Origin: Cupriavidus necator N-1
GTDB taxonomy: Bacteria > Pseudomonadota > Gammaproteobacteria > Burkholderiales > Burkholderiaceae
Assembly: GCF_000219215.1 (NCBI RefSeq)
Contig: NC_015726.1
Location: 3,038,001 to 3,102,000 of the forward strand
Reading direction: 5' to 3'
Length of the DNA: 64,000 nucleotides
Below the pieces are notes generated by a model that was given only the letters and a program-made list of their open reading frames with translations, was not told the DNA's origin and did no database searches. A program made the position numbers and the translations under genes. This document shows positions 38,035-46,307 of the stretch, piece after piece (within the stretch, counting starts at the first letter, position 1; every line of letters begins with the position of its first letter).

Positions 38035-38874
38035 CTAGAACTCCGCGAAGACCCCCACTTCTGCTTGCTTGCGCGTGTAGGAGGGGTTGTCGTAGTAAAT
38101 GGCGCGCAGGTTTATCCCATAGCGTTTGGTGAACCATTTGCGCCAGGTCAGCGAGACCTCATGGCTGTTGAAGTCGCTCAGCAGGGTCTGCGCGCCGGTG
38201 AGCTGGTAGGCTTCGCTGCCGCCGTCATATTTCAGGGTAATGTACTGGTCCTTGTCGCGGCCGTAGGTGACGGCGACGATGCCGCGATTGGAGCGGATAT
38301 TGCCGGGATCGCTGCGGTTCAGCCGCGCACCCAGCTGGACGATCCAGGGGGCGTCGAAATAGTAGGTCAGGCCGAGCAGCAAGGTCTTGTCGGTATAGAC
38401 CTCTTTGGCGCGGTAGTAGGTGAAGCCGGCGCTCACGACCAGGTTCTTCTTTTCGAGCAGTTTGCGGAACAGCATGCCGTCGGTTCGGAACTGGGGCAGG
38501 AAGAAGCCGCCCGCGCTGGTGCCGGCGCTCAGGAAGCCATACCAGTTCTCGTCAAAGGTGCGCGTGTAGCCCAGGCCGAAGAACGTGCCCTGGTCCCCGA
38601 AGTGGTTCTGGTGGCTGATTTCGCCGGTCACGTAGTCCTTCGGGGTGAAGTTGACCCCGCCTCGCAGGTACTGGTCGTTCCAGCTGGCATTGTCGCCGGT
38701 GAGGTTGGCGTGGCCGAGGCCGCCTTCAATGAAACCGGTGAGCAAGGGAGCGAACGTCCTGGGCGCGGTGGCTTCTGCCTGGGCGCGGACATCGGTGGCG
38801 GCAAGCAGTGCCAGCATGCCCAGAAGGGGCAGGGCCCGAGCGCCGTGGGTTCTGGTATCCGAGAGCTTCGCCAT
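38035..38874 (-). CDS. YaiO-family outer-membrane beta-barrel protein
   Basis: 279 residues. Signal peptide 1-32 ending DVRAQA. The mature protein is a series of amphipathic strands with regularly spaced aromatic residues (e.g. FIEGGLGHANLTGDN, YVTGEISHQNHFGDQGTFFGLGYT) and ends in Phe (VGVFAEF), the C-terminal signal for BAM-inserted barrels. It resembles YaiO-type barrels found next to polysaccharide synthases; a 12-16-strand export pore or anchor is the likely role. Immediately upstream of the membrane protein gene. Confidence 0.78.
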   Translation of the reverse strand: MAKLSDTRTHGARALPLLGMLALLAATDVRAQAEATAPRTFAPLLTGFIEGGLGHANLTGDNASWNDQYLRGGVNFTPKDYVTGEISHQNHFGDQGTFFGLGYTRTFDENWYGFLSAGTSAGGFFLPQFRTDGMLFRKLLEKKNLVVSAGFTYYRAKEVYTDKTLLLGLTYYFDAPWIVQLGARLNRSDPGNIRSNRGIVAVTYGRDKDQYITLKYDGGSEAYQLTGAQTLLSDFNSHEVSLTWRKWFTKRYGINLRAIYYDNPSYTRKQAEVGVFAEF

Positions 38875-39025
38875 GCGTATCCTGTCGATCGTGTCGATGT
38901 CGCACAGAGGGTCCCGCGAGGATCCTCCGGCCCGCAAGCTGCTGTTGAACCATACACTGCTTCGCAGTGAGCAGTCGATAATGCCTCCCTCGGTATTGGC
39001 GCGTTTCGCATGGACGTGATGCAAA

Positions 39026-40030
39026 TCAGCGACACCGCATGCCCGGGGAAGGTGGCGCCAGCGCCTGCTCCGGACTTAGGCGTGCCTCGAACGCCAGGTA
39101 CAGTGCCTCCTCCAAGACATTCCAGTGCTTGCCATGGCGGAACTGGATGGATCGTATGCGCCAGCACGCGATCGCGTCCTTGTCTCCCATCTTGTCGGCT
39201 ACCAGGGCCACCAGCCCCCAGGGGAAATCGACTTCGGACATCTGCAGCCAGGCCATGCGGTTCTCCTTCATCCACAAGTAGTAGGCCGCGGCATGGGGCC
39301 GGCTGGCCGGCTTGATATCGGCCAGGATGGGGAAGATCTGCGCTACGGCGTCGGGATAGAACGCCGCCTGGTCGCGTGGCTGGGTGCTGACCAGGTAGCC
39401 CTGGTTGGGGCGCCAGAACACGCGCAGGATGTCCTTGTCGAGTTGTTCGGCCTTGCGCATCCAGCCGGCGGCACCTACGGCGTCTCCGTGGCGCTGGCGA
39501 TAGTCGCTGGCGGCCTTGAAGGCGCTTGAGACTTCCACGTTGTCCATCAGCAGGGCCACCGGTAGCTTCGCCGAGATCAGGTAGACCCCGGAACCCGGGT
39601 CGCGCAGTGTGTCCAGGTGCCGGCTGGCCTTGTCGAAGCTGGCCTGCCACGCCGGGGGCATGCCCTTGGGCGGCGCGGAACGGACCAGCAGTTCCATCCA
39701 GGCCGCCATCAACGCGTCGTCGGCGTCAGCCTCCTGGCAGGAGACGAAGCGCTGGCCCTTCATGCAGTAGCGGTCGAAGCGGCCGTCGGCGAGCTGGCGC
39801 GGAAGCAGCCATGCGATCCAGCGGGTTGCGGCGGTTTTCGTGGTCATGCCCGCGTCTTGCGCGGCCAGCAGTGCCTTGGCTGCAAAGTAGGGATCGATCG
39901 AGTCGCCATTAAAGTAGGTCGTGATCGCCCCGTCGGGACGCTGGTAGTCAGCCAGCACAAGCTCGGCGGCGCCGGCCGGCTGGTGAACGCATGCGGCAAT
40001 CACGAGGAGCAGCGAAAGCAAGGTTTTCAT
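39026..40030 (-). CDS. Secreted putative (alpha/alpha)-barrel glycosidase of the exopolysaccharide cluster
   Basis: 334 residues. Signal peptide 1-21 (ending PAGAA). The mature part is rich in helices with acidic-aromatic motifs typical of six-hairpin (alpha/alpha)6 carbohydrate enzymes: DGAITTYFNGDSIDPYFAAKALLAA at about 34-58, CQEADADDALMAAWMELL, and LMDNVEVSSAFKAA. Acid pairs that might be catalytic are present, but I cannot place it in a named glycoside hydrolase family. A BcsZ- or PelA-like trimming enzyme acting in the periplasm is the contextual guess. Confidence 0.62.
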   Translation of the reverse strand: MKTLLSLLLVIAACVHQPAGAAELVLADYQRPDGAITTYFNGDSIDPYFAAKALLAAQDAGMTTKTAATRWIAWLLPRQLADGRFDRYCMKGQRFVSCQEADADDALMAAWMELLVRSAPPKGMPPAWQASFDKASRHLDTLRDPGSGVYLISAKLPVALLMDNVEVSSAFKAASDYRQRHGDAVGAAGWMRKAEQLDKDILRVFWRPNQGYLVSTQPRDQAAFYPDAVAQIFPILADIKPASRPHAAAYYLWMKENRMAWLQMSEVDFPWGLVALVADKMGDKDAIACWRIRSIQFRHGKHWNVLEEALYLAFEARLSPEQALAPPSPGMRCR

Positions 40031-40046
40031 GGTGTGCAGGGCTGTG

Positions 40047-41126
40047 TCATGGGCTGGCCACCAGGCCATCGGACACGACCCTTCCTTCCTCCGGGGCGCA
40101 CGCCGCGCCATGAACCACGGTACCGGCGCAGACGTGAAGCACCGGCGCCACCAGGGTAGTGCGCTTGTCCGCAGCGCCGATCGTGCAGCGCGCCCCGACA
40201 TCGATCTCGCGCTCGGCAGCCACCGGGCCGGCGATGACGCATTCACGGGCCACGGAAATGGTGCCCGCCGCAATCAGTGCGCCGTCGATGCGCACCCGCG
40301 CGCCCAGCCAGATGCTGCCACTTGCCTTGACGCTGCCGATAATGCGCGCGCCGGTGCCGAGCCACAGGTCGCCATGCACGACAAGGTCGCCGCGATACAG
40401 GGTGTTAGCGGGAAACGTCAGATCGCGCGTTACCAGCCAGCGGCCGTCAGCGGCTTCGTCGGGAGCCATGACGGCATGTGCCCAGTCTCCCCCCGCCGGG
40501 GCGGTGGCGTCCATGCCGGGCGGCGCGGCAAGGTGACGCGGCCCGAACCCGATCACCGCGGCGCTGACCGAGGTGAACTCGCATTCGTCTTCGAGGCGGA
40601 TCGAATACAGGGCGGAAACCGGTCCGAGCAAGCGGCACTGCGGCTCGACGTGGATGCTGCGCGCGTGTGCCCAGCGCTGCAGCTCGCTGGCGCCGCGCAT
40701 CAGGATCTCGCCTTCGGACAGCAGCACCTGCATGCGATTGAGCCGGCCTGTGGAGATCCCGCGCCGGCCGTAGATGTCGCGGGAGAACGTATAGTTGTCC
40801 GGTAGCACCAGCGATCCGCTGGTGACGATGGTGCGCGCGCAGACGCCGATGAACGCCTCCGCCGCCGTCGGCATGAACGTGCCGGTCACGTGGACGACAG
40901 GCCGCAAGGCGCTGACCGGGTGCGCCAGGCCATGCAGACCTGACGTCTCGTCCTGCCGCTCGACCATCGCGCGAAAGACCGCGGCCACGGCCGCAACGTC
41001 CAGCGTGTGTTCGCCATCGATCGCCAGCGGACGGATGTCGCGCCGGCGCCGCCATTCAAGCACCGCCGGCAGTAGCGGCAATGCGAAAACCAGCATGGTG
41101 AGAGTGCCTAGCAGCAAGGGCCACAC
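40047..41126 (-). CDS. Membrane-anchored bactofilin-like beta-helix protein
   Basis: 359 residues from a GTG at 41126, preceded by AGGAG inside the end of the glycosyltransferase gene; a GTG at 41165 is an alternative that overlaps that gene. A single N-terminal membrane segment (residues 2-20) is followed by a soluble region. The last 110 residues are right-handed beta-helix repeats (DLVVHGDLWLGTGARIIGSVKASGSIWLGARVRIDGAL and so on) resembling polymer-forming bactofilins or hexapeptide proteins. A scaffold that organises the synthase is a possible role. Such proteins are unusual inside polysaccharide operons. Confidence 0.68.
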   Translation of the reverse strand: MWPLLLGTLTMLVFALPLLPAVLEWRRRRDIRPLAIDGEHTLDVAAVAAVFRAMVERQDETSGLHGLAHPVSALRPVVHVTGTFMPTAAEAFIGVCARTIVTSGSLVLPDNYTFSRDIYGRRGISTGRLNRMQVLLSEGEILMRGASELQRWAHARSIHVEPQCRLLGPVSALYSIRLEDECEFTSVSAAVIGFGPRHLAAPPGMDATAPAGGDWAHAVMAPDEAADGRWLVTRDLTFPANTLYRGDLVVHGDLWLGTGARIIGSVKASGSIWLGARVRIDGALIAAGTISVARECVIAGPVAAEREIDVGARCTIGAADKRTTLVAPVLHVCAGTVVHGAACAPEEGRVVSDGLVASP

Positions 41127-41128
41127 GC

Positions 41129-42709
41129 TCAGCTCCTCTGTCGATAACGCGCTGTCTTGTCCCACCGCAGTTCGCGGCGGAGCAGGTAATCGAAAACGAT
41201 CTGGCCGATGATGGCGCGCGACACGGTCAGCATGCTGACCAGGAAGCCGAAATAATTCAGCGGCAGCAGGCGGATGCGTTCGCGGGTGCCATCCAGGTGC
41301 ACGGCCGCAGCGATCTCGAAGAAGGCGGCGAAGTTGCCCAGCGTCCCGTACGACATCAGCGCGAACAGGATCACGGCTTCACCGAACAACGGCAGGCCGC
41401 CGGCATAGAAGAGAAGGATCGCCAGCAGCCAGCCGAACAGCATCAGCGGCGCCATCATGTAGATGCCGAGCAGCGCCACGCCGTCGATCTTCTCGAACAG
41501 CCCGTGGTGCCGGCACGCTGCCATCTTCCAGCCGTGCCGATAGAGCGCCTGGTTGTGGCCCTTGGTCCAGCGCATGATCTGCCGCACCCGCACGGGCCAG
41601 GTCTCGGGCACCTCTTCATAGCACTCCGACCAGTTCTGGTAGACCGTCTTCCAGCTGGCCAGCAGCAGCCGGTAGGTCAGGTCGGTGTCTTCGGCCAGCA
41701 CATCGTCGTGCCAGCCGCCGACGCTGCGCAGCGCCCGCATCCTGACGCCGCCGACGGTGCCGCCATACTGGGGCACCAGGTCCAGGTTCATTCGGGCCTG
41801 CTGATCCACCTGGTAGCCGCCGGAGCGCTCCAGGTCGAGCAGCCGCGTCAGCAGGTTGCTGCCGAGGTTCATCGGCACCACGCGGCCCATGGTCGCGCCG
41901 ACTTCGGGGTCGAAGAACGGTGCCACCAGTTGCTTGAGCAGGCCCACCGGCGGCAGGTAGTCGGCATCGAACACGACAATGATGTCGCTGGCGACAGCGT
42001 CGCTCGCATCCTTGAGCGCGGCGGCCTTGCCGGGCTTGCCGCCGGTGCGGTGAAATGGGGTGATGCGTCCGGGGTACTGCTGCACGAAGTCGTCGATGAT
42101 CTCGCGCGTGCGGTCACAGGAGCGGTCGTTGACGGGCATGATGGTGAGCCGGTCGACGGGATAGTCCGCGTGCAGCAGGCACGTCAGCGAACCGGCGATC
42201 ACCGCCTCTTCGTTGTGCGCCGCGACCAGCACGGTCAGGGTGGGCCAGTCTGCGATATCGATGTCCAGGTACGGGTGGCGTTGCCTGCCGAACAGCCGGT
42301 TCAGCGTGAACAGGTAGTGGCGCACGGCATAGAAGATCACCAGGCCGACGATCAGCAACAGCATGACCGTCAGCGGCGGCACGATCGCCTGCGCGTCCTC
42401 GTGCAACGGCGCTTTCGGCGGCGCGGGCTTGGGCCAGGGGCGCGGGCGCAGCGCCGGCTCCCGCCGGCCATCGTCTTCCAGCGTGTCCGGCCTTGCCATC
42501 GCAACTTCCATCGCAGCGCTGCCGGGGTCGGAGTCAGCAAGCTTTACGGATTTTCTTGGCAGTGGTTTGAGGGCGGCTTCGGGGGCTCCGGATCCGCGGA
42601 CGAAGGCCTCTCCCCTCACGGGAGTTTCCGTGGCCTTCGCATCGGGCGCGGGCATGGTGAAGACCAGCAACCCGCTCAGTGAGAGGAACAGGCGATACGC
42701 CAGGCGCAT
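41129..42709 (-). CDS. GT2-family processive glycosyltransferase (polysaccharide synthase)
   Basis: 526 residues. The catalytic domain shows TLTVLVAAHNEEAVI at 157-171, the D-x-D FDADYLPP at 247-254, the acceptor acid EDTDL at 340-344 and QIMRW at 377-381, the Q-x-x-RW motif of processive cellulose/chitin/PNAG/hyaluronan-type synthases. Membrane segments lie at about 111-130 and as several C-terminal helices. The first 105 residues are unusual: a signal-like hydrophobic start, then a Pro/Arg-rich stretch. No PilZ domain is visible. The ATG at 42709 follows GGAGG by 9 nt; a TTG at 42715 is possible. Synthesises the polymer from a UDP-sugar at the inner membrane. Confidence 0.88.
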   Translation of the reverse strand: MRLAYRLFLSLSGLLVFTMPAPDAKATETPVRGEAFVRGSGAPEAALKPLPRKSVKLADSDPGSAAMEVAMARPDTLEDDGRREPALRPRPWPKPAPPKAPLHEDAQAIVPPLTVMLLLIVGLVIFYAVRHYLFTLNRLFGRQRHPYLDIDIADWPTLTVLVAAHNEEAVIAGSLTCLLHADYPVDRLTIMPVNDRSCDRTREIIDDFVQQYPGRITPFHRTGGKPGKAAALKDASDAVASDIIVVFDADYLPPVGLLKQLVAPFFDPEVGATMGRVVPMNLGSNLLTRLLDLERSGGYQVDQQARMNLDLVPQYGGTVGGVRMRALRSVGGWHDDVLAEDTDLTYRLLLASWKTVYQNWSECYEEVPETWPVRVRQIMRWTKGHNQALYRHGWKMAACRHHGLFEKIDGVALLGIYMMAPLMLFGWLLAILLFYAGGLPLFGEAVILFALMSYGTLGNFAAFFEIAAAVHLDGTRERIRLLPLNYFGFLVSMLTVSRAIIGQIVFDYLLRRELRWDKTARYRQRS

Positions 42710-42777
42710 GCTCAATGACCTCCGTCTATGTTTTCATCTTGGAGGCTGGCCGTGCTCCCCCAGCCAGCCCCTGCGCA

Positions 42778-44610
42778 TTACAGCTTGCCGGCGACGAATG
42801 CCAGCGAGGTGCCTCCTTGCGATGTCACGATCCAGTTGGCCGAATCCCATGTCACCGTGGCGAGTCCCTGCGTCACCACCGGCTGGGCATAGCCGGTGCG
42901 CGGCAGCACCCACGCCATGTCGGTCAGGTCGGTCGGGTGGCTGGCCTGGAACGACCATGCGTTGCCGGTATCGGTGGCCTGCCAGGTGGTCTGCTGGCGC
43001 CGCTGGCTGAACTGCGCCAGCGTATCCATCGTGTACCAGCTGAACAGTCCGCTTGCCTTCACGTTGTCCGCCTTGTTGAAGATGACGTTGAGCGTCTTCG
43101 GGTATTGGATAGCGCCCACCGGGTGCATGTAGATCAGCCGGCTGGTGCGGTTCTTCGCCACGAAATCGATCAGCTGCTTGTACCAGGTGTTGATGTCGGC
43201 CACGGGCACGTTGAATTCCTCGAACTCTTCGAACGTCGCGTACTGGCCGAACGGCATCACCGGGAAGGCGCGGATGGTGTTGTTCGTCAGCACGCCATTG
43301 CGATAGCTGCGCGTCGGCGCCATCCCGGTGTGGCCCAGGAAGTAGTAGCCGGTGTTGCCGTTGGCTTCGAGCCAGTTGAGCGACCACTGCGGCGTATTGC
43401 CTTCCGGCGCGGCGTACTCGACCGCGGCGCGTCCGGTCACGCCTTCGACGCTCTGCTTGTTCATCACCAGGTACTGTTCGAAGGTGGACTGGTTGGTCTC
43501 GCTGGCGTTGGCACCCCAGTAGTCGTGGATCCATCCGCCATGACTGCCGATCTTGTGTCCCTTCGATTGCAGGGACAGCATCAGATTCTTTGCCGCGGTG
43601 TTCTGCGACAGGTTGATGCCCTTGGCGTCGCCGAAGTTGATCTGGTCAGGGCCCGCAGTCACGGAAATGGAGAACGGGCTATTGCTACTGTCGAAGGTGC
43701 CCCAGGTATTCATTTCCGCCGCAGGCGCGATCTGGTCGCCGGCGCAGAAGTGCCAGTTCAGCACCAGCCCGCCGCGCGCCTTGGGCTGCGCCGAAAGCCG
43801 CGCCGTCTTCATCAGGTTGCCGCCGAAGTAGCGCAGGAAGCCGTGCATCAGCATGCCGTCGGTCTGTCCCTTCAGGTAGGCGAGCGGCAGGTTGACGAAC
43901 AGCACGCTGCCTGAGCCGAAGTTGCGCAGCCCTGCCACCAGCCCGAAGTTGGGCGACGTGATCAGCGCGGAGCCTGTATAGGTGCCCTGCGTGACGAAGC
44001 TCGGATAGATCAGGAAGCCATAGACGTAGCCCGAGATGCCTTCGATGGGAGGCGTCGTGCTCGCGTCCCACAACATCGACTTGCCCGGCGGCACCTGCAG
44101 CGTCCTGAGCGTGGTGCCCAGCGCGGTGATTGGCCCGACGCCGATCATGTTGCCGAGCAACTGGTCATAGAGCACGTAGTCGACGCCGGCAAGGTTGCTG
44201 AGCCGGCTCTTCTGCGGCGCGTAGAAGCCGGTAGGGGTCAGCGCGCCGAAGTCGTAGACCAGCATCAGCTTGCCGCCCTGGCTGGTGTAGGTCTCCAGCG
44301 CCGCGATCAGCGCATCGCTGGCCTTCACGTGCACTTGGTCCGGCAGGATCACGCCCGAGAACTGCGCCGGGGTCGTGCCTTGCTGGAACTGGGTGTCCGT
44401 GATGACGGTGATCTTCAGGCCTTCTTCCTGGGCCCCGTCGAGCCAGGCCGACACGCGCGGATCGGGAAGGGAGAAGCCGTCCGGCACCAGCAGTGCGATC
44501 TGATTGGTGGCGGCGTGCGAGATTGCCGGCAAAGCGAGCACCAGTGCCAGGCATAGCTGAAGCACCAGGACGCTGCTTCGCCGCAGCAGTGAATAGGATT
44601 GGTAGAGCAC
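42778..44610 (-). CDS. Secreted polysaccharide deacetylase-like protein
   Basis: 610 residues. Signal peptide 1-33. Residues 34-270 look like a class-I glutamine amidotransferase/ThuA-type alpha-beta domain (IALLVPDGF, KLMLVYDFG). From about 280 a NodB-like barrel begins: NWHFCAGD with His287 and Asp292, then IGSHGGWIHDYW with His357 and His362. The canonical TFDDG and H(S/T)xxHP motifs are degenerate, so metal use needs proof. The architecture recalls PelA, which couples a hydrolase region and a deacetylase domain in exopolysaccharide export. Immediately upstream of the glycosyltransferase. Confidence 0.72.
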   Translation of the reverse strand: MLYQSYSLLRRSSVLVLQLCLALVLALPAISHAATNQIALLVPDGFSLPDPRVSAWLDGAQEEGLKITVITDTQFQQGTTPAQFSGVILPDQVHVKASDALIAALETYTSQGGKLMLVYDFGALTPTGFYAPQKSRLSNLAGVDYVLYDQLLGNMIGVGPITALGTTLRTLQVPPGKSMLWDASTTPPIEGISGYVYGFLIYPSFVTQGTYTGSALITSPNFGLVAGLRNFGSGSVLFVNLPLAYLKGQTDGMLMHGFLRYFGGNLMKTARLSAQPKARGGLVLNWHFCAGDQIAPAAEMNTWGTFDSSNSPFSISVTAGPDQINFGDAKGINLSQNTAAKNLMLSLQSKGHKIGSHGGWIHDYWGANASETNQSTFEQYLVMNKQSVEGVTGRAAVEYAAPEGNTPQWSLNWLEANGNTGYYFLGHTGMAPTRSYRNGVLTNNTIRAFPVMPFGQYATFEEFEEFNVPVADINTWYKQLIDFVAKNRTSRLIYMHPVGAIQYPKTLNVIFNKADNVKASGLFSWYTMDTLAQFSQRRQQTTWQATDTGNAWSFQASHPTDLTDMAWVLPRTGYAQPVVTQGLATVTWDSANWIVTSQGGTSLAFVAGKL

Positions 44611-44695
44611 GGTCTTCTCCCAGCGCGATGACTACAAGTTGCCTCGGCGTGCAAGACGCTGCGGCGCATCGACGTACGCGAGCATGCAGAGCCCG

Positions 44696-45043
44696 TCAGT
44701 CCGGCTCGGCTCCAGGCGCCGGCGCGAGCGTGTATGTGCCCGCCTTCACCTTGGCTCCGGCCTTTAGCTTCTTGGGCTTCTTCGCCTTCAGCTCATCCTT
44801 GAGGGCCTTGAGGGTTGCCTTGCTCTTGCCCTTCTCCGCCTCGTACGCAAAGTCGATCTGGAAGCTGTGGTCATAGCCCAGCAGCCCGCCGGGATCCGCC
44901 GGACTCGCGGGGAGATAGAGCGGGGTCTCGGCCGCGGCCGCAGCGGCGTCCGCGGTCAGGGCGGCATGGGCGGCGGGTGCCGATGCCAGGACACCCGCGA
45001 CAGCAAGCGCGGTTGCCGCTGCTGCAATACGTGAGAGCCTCAT
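44696..45043 (-). CDS. Small secreted Lys-rich protein
   Basis: 115 residues. Signal peptide 1-27 (ending AAHA), then a short Ala-rich region, the segment PASPADPGGLLGYDHSFQIDFAYEAEKGK, and a strongly basic stretch of Lys-Ala-Leu repeats at about 74-103. It has a good ribosome-binding site (CAGGAGC). No family recognised. A polycationic tail next to a deacetylase and synthase suggests binding to an anionic or cell-surface polymer (inference). Confidence 0.65.
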   Translation of the reverse strand: MRLSRIAAAATALAVAGVLASAPAAHAALTADAAAAAAETPLYLPASPADPGGLLGYDHSFQIDFAYEAEKGKSKATLKALKDELKAKKPKKLKAGAKVKAGTYTLAPAPGAEPD

Positions 45044-45122
45044 TGCCTTTGCTCCTGCTTATAGAGCGGCCAGACAGAAGTTGAACTTTTGCGCTGAACC
45101 GCTGGTTTAGCTTGGTGCTGCG

Positions 45123-46307
45123 CTACAGGCTGACGACGCCGGCATCGACCGACGCATCGCCGCACTCCGCATACGTGTCCGGGCGTTCCGCCAGCAAGGC
45201 AACGACAATGCGTTCGCTGGCGTGGCCGTCGCCGAACGGGTTGTGGGCGCGCGACATGCAGGCGTATTCCTCGGGGTCGTTCAGCAGCCGCTCCGCGGCG
45301 GCGATGAGGCGTTCCGGGTCCGTGCCCACCAGGCGCGCGGTGCCGGCGGCCAACGCTTCGGGCCGCTCGGTGGTTTCTCGCGTCACCAGGACCGGCTTGC
45401 CCAGGGCCGGCGCCTCTTCCTGAATGCCGCCGGAATCGGTGACGATCAGGTAGGCGCGCGACATCAGGAACACGAAAGGCAGGTAATCCTGGGGCTCGAT
45501 CAGGTGGATGTTCGGGTGTCCGCTCAGGATCGCGTGCACGGGCTCCTGCACGTGGGGGTTGAGGTGCACCGGATAGATGATCTGGATATCCGCATTGCGG
45601 TCAGCCAGCATGCGCAGCGCCGTGAACAGGCGCTCGAACGGCGGGCCGAAGTTCTCGCGCCGGTGTCCGGTCACCAGCACCAGCCGCCGCGATTCGTCGA
45701 GGAAGGGGTACTGGCCGGCCAGCCGGCACCGCATGTCCGCATCGGCGTCCAGCCAGCCCTTGACCTGGAGCAGGGCATCGATACCGGTGTTACCGGTCAG
45801 GCTGATGCGGACCGGATCGACGCCTTCGCGCAACAGGGTTTCCTGTGCCTGCCGCGTTGGCGCGAAATGCCAGGACGCCATCACGTCGGTCACGCGCCGG
45901 TTCATCTCTTCCGGCCAGGGGGCACTTAGATTGCCGGTGCGCAGTCCCGCTTCGACGTGTCCGATGGCCACATTGCGATAGAACGCGGCGAGCGTGGCGG
46001 CGAGCGTGGTGGTGGTGTCGCCATGGACCAGCATGGCATCGGGCAGGAAGCGATCCAGCACCGAGTGAACGCCCGAAAGCACACGCGTCGTAATGTCGGA
46101 CAGGCTCTGACCCTGGCTGATGACGTTGAGGTCGAAGTCCGGCGCGATCTCGAAGAGCCGCAGTACCTGGTCTAGCATCTGCCGGTGCTGGCCGGTCACG
46201 CAGACCCGCAGGTCGAAACTGCCCGACTCCCTGAGCCGATGAATCAGCGGTGCCATTTTGATGGCCTCAGGGCGGGTCCCGAATACAGCCAGAACTTTCT
46301 TCGGCAT
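45123..46307 (-). CDS. wecB: UDP-N-acetylglucosamine 2-epimerase (non-hydrolysing)
   Basis: 394 residues. [20 protein letters not shown] at 3-22 is the family opening; [38 protein letters not shown] and [30 protein letters not shown] are the other signature blocks with the catalytic acids. Interconverts UDP-GlcNAc and UDP-ManNAc in the cytosol. First gene of the cluster, so it probably provides UDP-ManNAc for the GT2 synthase. The start at 46307 opens the conserved N-terminus; an upstream in-frame start lacks support. Confidence 0.93.
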   Translation of the reverse strand: MPKKVLAVFGTRPEAIKMAPLIHRLRESGSFDLRVCVTGQHRQMLDQVLRLFEIAPDFDLNVISQGQSLSDITTRVLSGVHSVLDRFLPDAMLVHGDTTTTLAATLAAFYRNVAIGHVEAGLRTGNLSAPWPEEMNRRVTDVMASWHFAPTRQAQETLLREGVDPVRISLTGNTGIDALLQVKGWLDADADMRCRLAGQYPFLDESRRLVLVTGHRRENFGPPFERLFTALRMLADRNADIQIIYPVHLNPHVQEPVHAILSGHPNIHLIEPQDYLPFVFLMSRAYLIVTDSGGIQEEAPALGKPVLVTRETTERPEALAAGTARLVGTDPERLIAAAERLLNDPEEYACMSRAHNPFGDGHASERIVVALLAERPDTYAECGDASVDAGVVSL

